This document shows, one piece after another, positions 8,895 to 17,652 of a stretch of DNA of 64,000 nt. Source of the DNA: Nocardioides marmorisolisilvae (GTDB taxonomy: Bacteria > Actinomycetota > Actinomycetes > Propionibacteriales > Nocardioidaceae). Position numbers and translations under genes: made by a program. The stretch lies in NCBI RefSeq assembly GCF_031656915.1, contig NZ_CP134227.1:682001-746000 (forward strand), in the 5' to 3' direction. The notes below the pieces were generated by a model, which was not told the DNA's origin, made no database searches, and saw only the letters and a list, made by a program, of their open reading frames with translations. Numbering within the stretch: the stretch's first letter is position 1; the number at the start of each line of letters is the position of its first letter.

Positions 8895-8937
8895 TCGTCC
8901 TGCCGGCCGGCGCTGTGAGCGCCGGCCGGCAGGACGA
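8895..8937 (-). terminator. Intercistronic hairpin between binding protein and ATPase
   Basis: A perfect 19-bp inverted repeat with a 5-nt loop (tgtga), 8895-8913 against 8919-8937, lies between the binding-protein stop (8946) and the ATPase start (8864). There is no U-run. It looks like an attenuating or mRNA-stabilising hairpin that would leave more transcript for the binding protein than for the membrane components, a familiar arrangement in binding-protein-dependent sugar importers. Confidence 0.75.
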
Positions 8938-8945
8938 TCGACGGA

Positions 8946-10154
8946 TCAGGACAGGCCGAGCTTGCTGCAGGCGGACGTGATCCCCTTGCAGATCTCGGCG
9001 GTGGTGAGCGCGCCCGCCTTGACGACGTCGTTGACGTTCGCCTGGGTGATCACCTGGGCCGGAAGAAGCAGTGCCTGGATCTTGTGGCTCGGCTTCTGCG
9101 GGTCGTTGAAGTTGGTCAGCGTCATGCCCGCCTTCGACGGGTCCTTGCCCTGGATCAGCGCGATCGCGAGCTGAGCGGCCGCCTGAGCCTCGAGCTTGAC
9201 GTTCTTGAACACCGTCATCGACTGCTGGCCGGTGACGATGTTCTGCAGGCCCTCGACGCCGGAGTCCTGTCCGGTCACCGCGACGTGCCCAGCGAGCCCG
9301 TTCTTCTTCAGGACGCCGATCACCGCGTTGGCGATGTCGTCGTTGGCGGCGAGTACCCCGTCGACCTTCCCACCCGCGGCGGTGAGCGCTTGGTTGAACG
9401 CAGGGGCCGCGTTGCTGACGTTCCAGCCCTTGACCACGGACTCGGAGACGATCTTGAGCTTGCCCTGCTGCTGCAGCGGGTCGAGCACCTCGTGGGCGCC
9501 CTTCTTGAACAGCACGGCGTTGTTGTCCACGTCGGTGCCACCGTCCATCATGATGATGTTCGGGTCCTTGACCCCCTGCGCGTCGAGGCAGTCCACGAGG
9601 GTCTGCGCCTGCAGCTTGCCGACATCCTCGTTGTCGAACGAGACGTAATAGCCGGCGCTGCCGCCGAGGTTCACCCGGTCGTAGTCGATGACCTTCACAC
9701 CGGCAGCAGCGGCCTTCTGCTCGACACCGGCACCGGACGGAGCGTCGATCGAGTCGATCATCAGGACCTTGACGCCCTCGCCGATCATGTTCTGCGCGAT
9801 CGATGCGAACTTGTTCTTGTCGCCCTGGGCATTCTGAATGTCAGCGGTGATCCCGGCCCCGGTGAGAGCCTTCTGCAGCAGGGGCTTGTCGTAGAGGGTG
9901 TACCGCGTCGATGACGTGGTGTCGGGAAGGATCACCCCGACCTTCCCCTTGGCCTTGCCGAGGTTGGTCGCGGCGGGCAGCTTCGCTCCGCTCGTCGGCG
10001 GGTTGGAGAGGCTGCACGCAGCACTCACCGACTTCGCGGGTCCCGAGCTGCTGCTGTTGCTGCTGTTGGAATTGGTGTTGCTGGACCCACACGCGGTGAG
10101 CGTGAACGTCGCGGCGACCGCGACCGAGGCCAGCGTTGCTGTGGTCTTGCGCAT
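8946..10154 (-). CDS. Sugar ABC transporter substrate-binding lipoprotein
   Basis: 402 residues. A signal peptide ends in the lipobox LTAC with Cys22, followed by an Asn/Ser-rich linker (residues 23-42) and a periplasmic-binding-protein type 1 (ribose/xylose class) domain. The segment KVGVILPDTTSSTRYTLYD and the repeated DSIDAPSGAG and GTDVDNNA regions fit XylF-like proteins. The ATG is at 10154. It is the first gene of the operon, preceded by an inverted-repeat operator candidate at 10205-10225. The ligand is unknown. Confidence 0.88.
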   Translation of the reverse strand: MRKTTATLASVAVAATFTLTACGSSNTNSNSSNSSSSGPAKSVSAACSLSNPPTSGAKLPAATNLGKAKGKVGVILPDTTSSTRYTLYDKPLLQKALTGAGITADIQNAQGDKNKFASIAQNMIGEGVKVLMIDSIDAPSGAGVEQKAAAAGVKVIDYDRVNLGGSAGYYVSFDNEDVGKLQAQTLVDCLDAQGVKDPNIIMMDGGTDVDNNAVLFKKGAHEVLDPLQQQGKLKIVSESVVKGWNVSNAAPAFNQALTAAGGKVDGVLAANDDIANAVIGVLKKNGLAGHVAVTGQDSGVEGLQNIVTGQQSMTVFKNVKLEAQAAAQLAIALIQGKDPSKAGMTLTNFNDPQKPSHKIQALLLPAQVITQANVNDVVKAGALTTAEICKGITSACSKLGLS

Positions 10155-10204
10155 GCCCTTTGCGCCTTCCGGTTCCGGTGCGCCCGCGTGACCGGGCTCA
10201 CGTG

Positions 10205-10225
10205 TATGTTCTGGGCGCGAACATA
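10205..10225. promoter_or_regulatory. Candidate operator of the sugar ABC operon
   Basis: TATGTTC-N7-GAACATA is a perfect 7-bp inverted repeat 50 bp upstream of the binding-protein ATG. It is AT-rich against a GC-rich background, the usual look of a sugar-repressor site. The ROK protein at the end of the same operon is the obvious candidate binder; this assignment is inference. Confidence 0.55.
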
Positions 10226-10274
10226 TACACCCGAGGCACCTCGGCGCCAGAGCCGCAATGAATTCGTTACCGGA

Positions 10275-11435
10275 TCAGAGCCGTTCGATGATGGTCACGT
10301 TCGCCTGCCCGCCGCCCTCGCACATGGTCTGCAGGCCGAACCGCCCGCCGGTCCGCTCGAGCTCGTGCAGCAGGGTGGTCATCAGCCGGGCTCCGGTCGC
10401 ACCGATCGGGTGACCGAGCGCGATCGCTCCCCCGTTCACGTTCACCCGCTCCATGTCCACGCCGGTCTCCTTCGCCCAGGCGAGTACGACCGATGCGAAC
10501 GCCTCGTTGCACTCGAAGAGGTCGATGTCGTCGATCGACAGGCCGGTCCGCTCCAGGGCGTGCCGCGTCGCGCGGATCGGCCCGGTCAGCATCCACACCG
10601 GGTCGTCGCCCCGCACGCTCAGGTGATGGATCCGGGCCCGGGGCGTGAGCCCGTGATCCTTCACCGCCTGCCCGCCGGCGATCAGCAGCGCGCTGGCCCC
10701 GTCACAGATCTGCGATGCCACCGCTGCGGTGATCCGGCCGCCCGGCACCAGCGGCTCCAGGGCGGCCATCTTCGCGAGCGAGGTGTCGCGAGGACACTGG
10801 TCGGTCGTGAAGGTCCCGTCAGCCACGGGTACGGCGGCGATCTCGCGCTCGAACCGCCCCTCGGCGATCGCCTGCCTGGCCCGCTCGTGCGAGCGCAGCG
10901 CGAGCTCCTCCATCTCCTCGCGGCTGATCTCCCACTTCTCGGCGATCATCTCGGCTGAGCGGAACTGGCTGACCTCCTGGTCGCCGTACCGCTTGTTCCA
11001 GCCCGGCGACTCGGCGAACGGCGTGGAGAAGCCGTACTGCTGGCCGACCAGCATGGCGGCCGAGATCGGGATCGCGGACATGTTCTGCAGCCCGCCGGCG
11101 ACCACGAGGTCCTGGGTCCCGGACATCACGGCCTGAGCGGCGAAGTGGACCGCCTGCTGGGCCGAGCCGCACTGCCGGTCGATGGTCACCCCGGGGACGT
11201 GGTCGGGCAGACCGGCCACCAGCCACGCCGTGCGCGCGACGTCACCGGCCTGGGAGCCGATCGTGTCGCAGCACCCCATCACCACGTCGTCGACCGCACC
11301 CGGGTCGATGCCGGTGCGCTCGACCAGGGCGGAGAGGACGTGGGCACCGAGGTCGGCCGAGTGGGTCGACGCGAGTGCGCCGCCACGCTTGCCGACCGGC
11401 GTTCGGACCGCCTCGATGATGTAGGCCTCAGGCAT
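10275..11435 (-). CDS. fadA6: Thiolase FadA6 (steroid ring-degradation thiolase)
   Basis: 386-residue acetyl-CoA acetyltransferase. The nucleophilic Cys89 is in DRQCGSAQQAV, the His motif GGAIALGHPIGATGAR is near residue 345, and the second active-site Cys is in TMCEGGGQANV at the C terminus. In the HIP pathway FadA6 performs the thiolytic step after ring C opening. The start overlaps the kstR2 stop by 8 nt. The order fadE30-ipdF-kstR2-fadA6 is the M. tuberculosis order without the PPE gene. Confidence 0.9.
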   Translation of the reverse strand: MPEAYIIEAVRTPVGKRGGALASTHSADLGAHVLSALVERTGIDPGAVDDVVMGCCDTIGSQAGDVARTAWLVAGLPDHVPGVTIDRQCGSAQQAVHFAAQAVMSGTQDLVVAGGLQNMSAIPISAAMLVGQQYGFSTPFAESPGWNKRYGDQEVSQFRSAEMIAEKWEISREEMEELALRSHERARQAIAEGRFEREIAAVPVADGTFTTDQCPRDTSLAKMAALEPLVPGGRITAAVASQICDGASALLIAGGQAVKDHGLTPRARIHHLSVRGDDPVWMLTGPIRATRHALERTGLSIDDIDLFECNEAFASVVLAWAKETGVDMERVNVNGGAIALGHPIGATGARLMTTLLHELERTGGRFGLQTMCEGGGQANVTIIERL

Positions 11436-12018
11436 GGGCTATTCCCTCCAGCAGGATGGACAAGTACTGGTCGGCGACCTGCGCCGCCGAGAGGGCACCG
11501 CCGGGGCGGTACCAGTTCACCGCCACCCACACGGTGTCGCGCACGAACCGGTAGACCAGGTCGACGTCGAGGTCCTCGCGGAGCTCGCCCACGGCGACCG
11601 CGTCACGCAGCAACGTCGTCCAGAGCTCCTGGAACCGGGCGTTGCGCTCGGTCAGGTAGGCGAACCGCTCGAACCCAGCCAGGTAGGCGGCGTCGTTCTG
11701 GAAGATCGCCACCTCGCTGTGGTGCTGGTCGATCGCGCCGAAGGACGCCCGCACGACCGCCTCGAGCTTGCCAAGCGGGGTCCGGTCGCTGGCGACGATC
11801 GCGTCGTACTCGTCGAACAACTGCTGCTGGAAGGTGTCGAGAAGCTCGTCGACCATCGACTCCTTGGAGTCGAAGTGGTGGTAGAGGCTGCCGGACTGGA
11901 TGCCCGCCTCGTCGGCGATGTCGCGGACGGTGGTGTTGCGGAAGCCGCGCTCGGCGAAGAGCCGCCCGGCGATCGCGAGCAGCTCGTCGCGGCGGCTCTC
12001 CGCGGTGTGCTCAGGCAT
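11428..12018 (-). CDS. kstR2: TetR-family repressor KstR2
   Basis: 196-residue TetR/AcrR regulator. The N-terminal helix-turn-helix (residues 8-55) includes RGFRNTTVRDIADEAGIQSGSLYHHFDSKESM, quoted here only by its ends: RGFRNTT and HHFDSKE. The C-terminal all-helical domain should bind HIP-CoA. It sits inside the regulon it is expected to control. Two exact KstR2 boxes lie at 1444-1461 and 14065-14082, and its own operon starts at the second box, implying autorepression. It overlaps ipdF and fadA6 by 8 nt each. Confidence 0.9.
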   Translation of the reverse strand: MPEHTAESRRDELLAIAGRLFAERGFRNTTVRDIADEAGIQSGSLYHHFDSKESMVDELLDTFQQQLFDEYDAIVASDRTPLGKLEAVVRASFGAIDQHHSEVAIFQNDAAYLAGFERFAYLTERNARFQELWTTLLRDAVAVGELREDLDVDLVYRFVRDTVWVAVNWYRPGGALSAAQVADQYLSILLEGIAHA

Positions 12019-12814
12019 GCTGGCTGCTCACGGAGATCACCTCGCCGGTGAGGTACGACGAGTACTCGCTCGCCAGGAACACCATCACGTTGGCCACCTC
12101 CCACGGCTCGGCCGCCCGGCCGAAGGCCTCGCGCTGCTTGAGCTCGTGGAGCAGCTCGTCGGAGGTCACCTTCGCGAGGAACGGGTGCATCGCCAGGCTC
12201 GGCGAGACGGCGTTGACCCGGATCCCGTGAGCAGCGACGTCGAGGGCGGCACACCGGGTCAGCGCCATCACACCCGCCTTGGCGGCCGCGTAGTGGGCCT
12301 GGCCCTCCTGGGCCCGCCAGCCGATGACCGAGGCGTTGTTGACGATCACGCCGCGCTTGCCTGCCTCGATCATCTTGCGCGACGCCGCTCGAATGCAGCG
12401 GAAGGTGCCTGTCAGCGTGATGTCGATGACCTTCGACCACTGCTCGTCGGTCATCTCGAGCACGCTGGCGGTGCCGCCGAGGCCGGCGTTGTTGATCATC
12501 ACGTCGACGCCGCCGAGCTCGTCCGCGGCGTCGAGGAGTACCTGCACCTGGGCCTCGTCGGTGACGTCGCAGACCAGGCTGCGCACCCGGTCGGCGCCGA
12601 ACTCGGCGCCGAGGCTCTGCTCGGCTTCGGCAAGCCGACGCTCGTGGGTGTCGCCGATCACGACGCCGCGGGCTCCCTCCTCCAGCACCCGGCGCGCCAC
12701 CGCGGCGCCGATCCCTGCGCCCGCGGCCGCGGTGACCACCACGGTCCTGTCCTTGAGCAGGCCGTGCGCCGGCGGATACTCCGGCGTCGGCTGCTCGGGT
12801 CGGATCGCTGTCAT
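12011..12814 (-). CDS. ipdF: SDR dehydrogenase IpdF
   Basis: 267-residue short-chain dehydrogenase with TAAAGAGIG as the cofactor loop (near residue 29), NNAGLGG, and the YAAAK active site. In mycobacteria IpdF oxidises the 5-hydroxyl of 5OH-HIP-CoA during C/D-ring degradation. The ATG at 12814 overlaps the fadE30 stop (ATGA). A longer in-frame extension upstream only reads through fadE30 in another frame. Identification rests on SDR motifs plus the conserved position between fadE30 and kstR2. Confidence 0.85.
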   Translation of the reverse strand: MTAIRPEQPTPEYPPAHGLLKDRTVVVTAAAGAGIGAAVARRVLEEGARGVVIGDTHERRLAEAEQSLGAEFGADRVRSLVCDVTDEAQVQVLLDAADELGGVDVMINNAGLGGTASVLEMTDEQWSKVIDITLTGTFRCIRAASRKMIEAGKRGVIVNNASVIGWRAQEGQAHYAAAKAGVMALTRCAALDVAAHGIRVNAVSPSLAMHPFLAKVTSDELLHELKQREAFGRAAEPWEVANVMVFLASEYSSYLTGEVISVSSQHA

Positions 12815-14052
12815 GAGGCCCCCTTGGGCTCGCCGCGGACTTCTCTGGGAAGGCCGAGCACGCGCTCGGCCAGGATGTTGCGCTGGATCTCGTCGGACCC
12901 GCCGTAGATCGTGTCGGCACGGCTGAACAGATACAGCCGCTGCCACTCGTCGAGGCCGCCGTCGGCGGGGTCGCCGGTGGCGAACAGGCCGTCGCTCCCC
13001 CGGACAGCCATGACCAGCTCGCCGAGCGTGCGGTGCCAGCTCGCCCAGAGCAGCTTCGCGATGCTCGTCGACCCCAACCGGGCTTGCGTCGCTGCGTCGA
13101 GGCTCAGAGTGCGCAGCGCGTTGAGCCGGATCACCTCGAGCTCGGCGGACGCCCTCGCCAACCGGTCCCGCAGGACGGGGTCGTCGATGGTGCCGTTCCC
13201 TCGGGCGAGCGCGATCACCGCGTCGAGCTCGCGACGGAAACCGGTCTGCTGGCCGATCGTGGAGACCCCCCGCTCGAACCCCAGGGTTGCCATGGCGACC
13301 TTCCAACCGTCACCGGGTCTGCCGACGACGAGGTCGGCGGCGGTGCGGGCGCCGGTGAAGAACACCTCGTTGAACTCGGACGTCGCGGTCAACTGGACGA
13401 TCGGACGAACCTCGACCCCGGGCTGGTCCATCGGCACCAGGAGGTAGGACAGCCCGTGGTGGCGGCGGGCGCTGCCGTCTCCGCCTGCCGGCTCGGTGCG
13501 TGCGACCACGAAGCACCAGTCCGCCACATGCGCCAGCGACGTCCAGACCTTCTGTCCGTCGATCACCCACTCGTCCTGCTGCCCCGAGGGACCGGTCTCG
13601 AGCCGGGCCCGAGTCTGCACGTTCGCCAGGTCCGAGCCCGCGTTCGGCTCGGAGTAGCCCTGGCACCACAGCTCCTCGACCGCGGCGATCCTGGGCAGGA
13701 ACCGCTGCTGCTGGGCAGGCGTGCCGAACGCGATCAGGGTCGGGCCGAGGAGCTCCTCGCCGAGGTGGTTGACCCGGGCCGGCGCGTTCGCACGGGCGTA
13801 CTCCTCGTGGAAGATCACCTGCCAGAACAGCGGCAGGCCACGGCCACCGTGCTCCACCGGCCACCCGAGACAGGTCCATCCATGGGCGGCGAGGTGCCGG
13901 TCCCAGGCGAGCCGTTCCTCGTGGGCCTCGTGCTCCCGGCCAGGGCCACCGAGGCCGCGCAGCGCGGCGAACTCACCGGCGAGGTTGTCCTCGAGCCAGG
14001 TGCGCACCTCGGTGCGGAAGGCCTCGTCCGCAGCGCTATAGGTCAGGTCCAC
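12811..14052 (-). CDS. fadE30: Acyl-CoA dehydrogenase FadE30
   Basis: 413-residue flavin acyl-CoA dehydrogenase acting early in HIP-CoA degradation. The conserved segments CQGYSEPNAGSDLAN and DGQKVWTSLAH (N/middle domain) and the C-terminal YGGSDEIQRNILAERVLGLPRE are present. I place the start at GTG 14052, giving MDLTYSAADEAF. An upstream GTG at 14073 lies inside the KstR2 operator and adds 7 unlikely residues. First gene of the minus-strand HIP operon, divergent from fadD3. Confidence 0.88.
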   Translation of the reverse strand: MDLTYSAADEAFRTEVRTWLEDNLAGEFAALRGLGGPGREHEAHEERLAWDRHLAAHGWTCLGWPVEHGGRGLPLFWQVIFHEEYARANAPARVNHLGEELLGPTLIAFGTPAQQQRFLPRIAAVEELWCQGYSEPNAGSDLANVQTRARLETGPSGQQDEWVIDGQKVWTSLAHVADWCFVVARTEPAGGDGSARRHHGLSYLLVPMDQPGVEVRPIVQLTATSEFNEVFFTGARTAADLVVGRPGDGWKVAMATLGFERGVSTIGQQTGFRRELDAVIALARGNGTIDDPVLRDRLARASAELEVIRLNALRTLSLDAATQARLGSTSIAKLLWASWHRTLGELVMAVRGSDGLFATGDPADGGLDEWQRLYLFSRADTIYGGSDEIQRNILAERVLGLPREVRGEPKGAS

Positions 14053-14064
14053 GAGTGCTACCCT

Positions 14065-14082
14065 ACCAAGCACTTGCTTGGT
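14065..14082. promoter_or_regulatory. KstR2 operator, fadE30/fadD3 side
   Basis: ACCAAGCACTTGCTTGGT, identical to the box at 1444-1461 and an exact match to AnCAAGnnCTTGnT. It lies between the divergent fadE30 (start 14052) and fadD3 (start 14121) genes. The identity with the first site extends 8 bp to the left (GCTACCCT precedes both), making a 26-bp exact repeat that includes the minus-strand -10-like TAGGGT. Confidence 0.9.
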
Positions 14083-14120
14083 TCACCCGCCCCGGTATCG
14101 ATCGCCCCAGGAGGAGAAGC

Positions 14121-15620
14121 GTGTCCGACACCATCCCCGACGCGCTACGCGCCGCCGCCGCGGCGTACGGCGACCGCCCGGCGTACGTCGACGGCGACCG
14201 CACCCTCACCCACGCACAGCTGCACGCGCTGGTCCGGAGGACTGCGGCTGGCTATCTGGCCGCAGGAGTGAAGACGGGCGACCGGATCCTGGTGTGGGCG
14301 CCGAACAGCCTCGACTGGGCGGTCGCCGCGCTGGCCATCTCGTACGCCGGCGGCACGCTGGTCCCCGCCAACAGCCGCTACACCGCCCACGAGGTCGCGA
14401 CCCTGATCGAGCGCACCTCGGCCCGGCTGGTGCTGGTCGCCGACGGCTTCCTCGGCGGCACCCAGATCGCCGACCTACGGGGCGCGTCGCCGCTGGAGTC
14501 GGTCGCCGAGGTCCTCGACATCGCGGCGCTCGACGAGCTACGCAGCCGCGGGGACGCGGTCGACCCCGCCGCCGTCGAAGCGCGCGCCGACGCCGTCTCC
14601 CCCGACGACGTCGCCGACATCATGTTCACCTCCGGCACGACCGGACAGCCCAAGGGCGCCATGACCGCGCACCGACAGACCCTCGGGGTGGCGCGGGTGT
14701 GGGGGCGGCTCGGCGGGATCACCGCCGAGGATCAATACCTGGTGATCGCACCGTTCTTCCACACCTTCGGCTACAAGGTCGGCATCCTCGTCGGGCTGCT
14801 CACCGGCTGCACCCTGCACCCGGCCCCGACCTACGACCCGGTCGGGATGATGCAGCTGATCCAGGACGCCCGGATCACCGTGCTGCCGGGTGCCCCCGCG
14901 ATCTATCAAGGGCTGCTCGACTCGCCCGAGCGTGGCCGTTTCGACCTGTCATCGCTGCGGCTGGCCGTCACCGGTGCGACGATGGTGCCGGTGGTGCTGA
15001 TCGAGCGGATGCGCGCGGACGCCCCTGCGGGCCTGGCGATCGACCAGGTCGTCACCGCCTTCGGCCAGACCGAGGCCGTGGTGGTCACGATGTGCCGCAA
15101 GGAGGACACCGCCGAGACCGTGGCGCACACCTGCGGATCTCCCGTCCCGGGAATGGAGATCCGGCTGGGTGAGCAGGACGAGCTGCTGGTGCGCGGCGAC
15201 TACGTGATGCTCGGCTACCTCGATGACCCCGAGGCGACCGCTGCCGCCATCGACGAGGACGGTTGGCTGCACACCGGCGACGTCGCCACGATCGACCGTG
15301 CCGGCAACCTGACCATCACCGACCGGCTCAAGGACATGTACATCTCGGGCGGCTTCAACGTCTACCCCGCCGAGGTCGAGCAGCAGCTCCTCCGCCACGA
15401 CCGGATCGCCGACGCCGCAGTCATCGGCGTCCCGGACGACCGGATGGGCGAGGTCGGCAAGGCCTTCGTCGTACGCCGCGACCCCGCGCTCACCGCCGAC
15501 GAGGTGATCGCCTTCGCAAGCGAGAGGCTGGCCAAGTTCAAGGTGCCGCGACAGGTGGAGTTCCGCGATGCCCTCCCCCGCAACCTGTCCGGCAAGGTGC
15601 AGAAGGTGGATCTGTCGTGA
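14121..15620 (+). CDS. fadD3: HIP-CoA ligase FadD3
   Basis: 499-residue AMP-forming acyl-CoA synthetase that activates the C/D-ring propionate (HIP), the entry step of this regulon and the source of the KstR2 effector. The P-loop-like FTSGTTGQPKGAM is near residue 173, YLDD and GWLHTGD near 375-390, and the C-terminal LPRNLSGKVQKVDL holds the adenylating Lys. The GTG at 14121 is chosen for the AGGAGGAGA ribosome site upstream; an in-frame GTG at 14055 precedes the operator. The stop overlaps fadE31. Confidence 0.91.
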   Translation: MSDTIPDALRAAAAAYGDRPAYVDGDRTLTHAQLHALVRRTAAGYLAAGVKTGDRILVWAPNSLDWAVAALAISYAGGTLVPANSRYTAHEVATLIERTSARLVLVADGFLGGTQIADLRGASPLESVAEVLDIAALDELRSRGDAVDPAAVEARADAVSPDDVADIMFTSGTTGQPKGAMTAHRQTLGVARVWGRLGGITAEDQYLVIAPFFHTFGYKVGILVGLLTGCTLHPAPTYDPVGMMQLIQDARITVLPGAPAIYQGLLDSPERGRFDLSSLRLAVTGATMVPVVLIERMRADAPAGLAIDQVVTAFGQTEAVVVTMCRKEDTAETVAHTCGSPVPGMEIRLGEQDELLVRGDYVMLGYLDDPEATAAAIDEDGWLHTGDVATIDRAGNLTITDRLKDMYISGGFNVYPAEVEQQLLRHDRIADAAVIGVPDDRMGEVGKAFVVRRDPALTADEVIAFASERLAKFKVPRQVEFRDALPRNLSGKVQKVDLS

Positions 15621-16792
15621 GCCCGCAGCGTGACGAGCTCCCCAACCTGGAGCTCACCGAGGACGACATCGCCTTCCGCGACGAGGCGCGCGCCTGGCTT
15701 GCCGCGAACGTGCCGGCCGAGCCGCTCCCGTCGATGGACACCGCGGACGGCTTCCGCGCCCACCAGGAATGGGAGGCCAGGCTCGCCGCAGCACGCTGGT
15801 CGGTCGTCTCCTGGCCGCAGGAGTACGGCGGCCGCGGCGCCTCGATGGTGCAGTGGGTCCTCTTCGAGGAGGAGTACTACCGGGCGGGTGCCCCCGGCAG
15901 GGTCTCCCAGAACGGGATCTTCCTGCTGTCCCCGACGATCTACGAGTTCGGCACCAAGGAGCAGCAGGACCGCTGGCTCCCGTCGATGGCGACCGGCGAG
16001 GTGATCTGGGCCCAGGCCTGGTCGGAGCCGGAGAGTGGCTCGGACCTCGCCTCGCTGCGGTCGACCGCCACCCGCGACGACAGCCGGGGCGGCTGGGTGC
16101 TCAACGGGCAGAAGACCTGGTCGTCTCGTGCGTCGTACGCCCATCGCGGGTTCGGGCTGTTCCGCAGCGACCCCGACTCCACCCGGCACCACGGGCTGAC
16201 CTACCTGACCTTCCCGCTGGACGCCGATGGACTCCTGGTGCGGCCGATCGCGCAGCTGGACGGAGAGGCCGGCTTCGCCGAGCTGTTCTTCGACGACGTC
16301 TTCGTGCCCGACGCCGACGTGCTGGGCGAGCCCGGCCAGGGTTGGGCGGTCGCGATGAGCACGACCGGCAGCGAGCGTGGCCTGTCGCTGCGCTCACCGG
16401 GGCGGTTCTGCGCCGCCGCGGACCGACTGACGGCGCTGTGGCGCTCTCACGGTGCCCCGACCGCCTTCCGCGACCGGGTGGTCGACGCCTGGCTGGGCGC
16501 CGAGGCCTACCGCCTCTACACCTGGGGCACCGTGACCGGCCTCGTCACGGGCCGCAGCATCGGCTTCGCCAGCTCGGCGAACAAGGTGTTCTGGTCCGAG
16601 CTCGACGTGGCGCTGCACGAGACCGCGCTGGACCTGCAGGGGCCAGAGGGCGAACGCTTCTCGCCCTGGACCGACGGCTACCTGTTCTCGCTGTCCGGCC
16701 CGATCTATGCGGGCACCAACGAGATCCAGCGCAACATCGTGGCCGAGCGGATCCTCGGTCTGCCCAGGGAGCCGAGGGGGGCCGGCGCGTGA
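15617..16792 (+). CDS. fadE31: Acyl-CoA dehydrogenase FadE31
   Basis: 391 residues with all three acyl-CoA dehydrogenase domains: AQAWSEPESGSDLASLRS, NGQKTWSSRA, and the C-terminal YAGTNEIQRNIVAERILGLPRE. Start GTG 15617 overlaps the fadD3 stop. Synteny with Rv3562 identifies it; FadE31, FadE32 and FadE33 are encoded consecutively and are thought to act as mixed complexes late in ring C/D degradation. The next gene overlaps by 4 nt. Confidence 0.88.
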   Translation: MSPQRDELPNLELTEDDIAFRDEARAWLAANVPAEPLPSMDTADGFRAHQEWEARLAAARWSVVSWPQEYGGRGASMVQWVLFEEEYYRAGAPGRVSQNGIFLLSPTIYEFGTKEQQDRWLPSMATGEVIWAQAWSEPESGSDLASLRSTATRDDSRGGWVLNGQKTWSSRASYAHRGFGLFRSDPDSTRHHGLTYLTFPLDADGLLVRPIAQLDGEAGFAELFFDDVFVPDADVLGEPGQGWAVAMSTTGSERGLSLRSPGRFCAAADRLTALWRSHGAPTAFRDRVVDAWLGAEAYRLYTWGTVTGLVTGRSIGFASSANKVFWSELDVALHETALDLQGPEGERFSPWTDGYLFSLSGPIYAGTNEIQRNIVAERILGLPREPRGAGA

Positions 16793-17652
16793 GGTTCGAG
16801 CTGACCGACGAGCAGCGCGGGTTCGCCGCCTCGCTCACTGACCTGATGCGGTCCGCCGACGCGGTCGGGGCGGCTCGGGCCTGGGCGGCAGGAGACAAGG
16901 ATCCTGGCACCCGACTCTGGAGTCGGCTCGCCGAGCAGGGCGTCACCGCGTTGGTGCTCCCCGAGGACCAGGGCGGCCTGGGTGGCACGCTCGTCGACCT
17001 CGTCGTCGCCTTCGAGGTGCTCGGCCACGGGCTGGCGGTCGGCCCGTGGATCGAGTCCGCGGCGCTGCTCCCGCATGCGGACGGAGCGATGATCACCGCC
17101 GCCGTACCCCCGCTCGCGCCGTACGCCGTCGACGCCGACGTGGCCACCTTGGCCAGCGGCACCGCGGGCCAGACCCTCGCCTCGATCGACACCACCCGCA
17201 CGCTGGTGGCGGTCGCCGGCCCCGACGAGATCCCCGCCGACGCCGTCGACCGCGCCGTGCTCGCCGCCTCGGCCGAACTGCTCGGCGCCGGTGAGCGGCT
17301 GCTGTCCGACACCGTCGCCTACGTCAAGCAGCGCCGTCAGTTCGGCCGGGAGATCGGCTCCTACCAGGCGGTCAAGCACCAGCTCGCCGACGTCCGGATC
17401 GCGCTCGACTTCGCCCGCCCGCTGGTGCTCGGCGCCGCTCTGGGCGACGTACCGGTCTCGGCGGCGAAGGTGATGGCCGGCGATGCGGCCCGTCGCTCCG
17501 CGCGTACGGCGCTCCAGCTGCACGGAGCGATCGGCTACACCCGTGAGCTCGACCTCGGGCTCTGGATCAACCGGGTTCGTGCGCTGGTCGGCGCCTGGGG
17601 ATCCGCCGACCACCACCGCGGCGTGCTCGCCGAGCTGCTGCGGGAGGCCTGA
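16789..17652 (+). CDS. fadE32: Acyl-CoA dehydrogenase subunit FadE32
   Basis: 287 residues, shorter than a standard acyl-CoA dehydrogenase. The middle beta domain is reduced, while the C-terminal helical domain is kept (VKQRRQFGREIGSYQAVKHQLADV, given by its key QRRQFG and QAVKHQ; then LQLHGAIGYT). Such short FadE proteins usually pair with a partner chain that supplies the missing contacts, here FadE31 or FadE33. GTG 16789 overlaps the fadE31 stop; its stop overlaps the fadE33 ATG by one base. Confidence 0.85.
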   Translation: MRFELTDEQRGFAASLTDLMRSADAVGAARAWAAGDKDPGTRLWSRLAEQGVTALVLPEDQGGLGGTLVDLVVAFEVLGHGLAVGPWIESAALLPHADGAMITAAVPPLAPYAVDADVATLASGTAGQTLASIDTTRTLVAVAGPDEIPADAVDRAVLAASAELLGAGERLLSDTVAYVKQRRQFGREIGSYQAVKHQLADVRIALDFARPLVLGAALGDVPVSAAKVMAGDAARRSARTALQLHGAIGYTRELDLGLWINRVRALVGAWGSADHHRGVLAELLREA

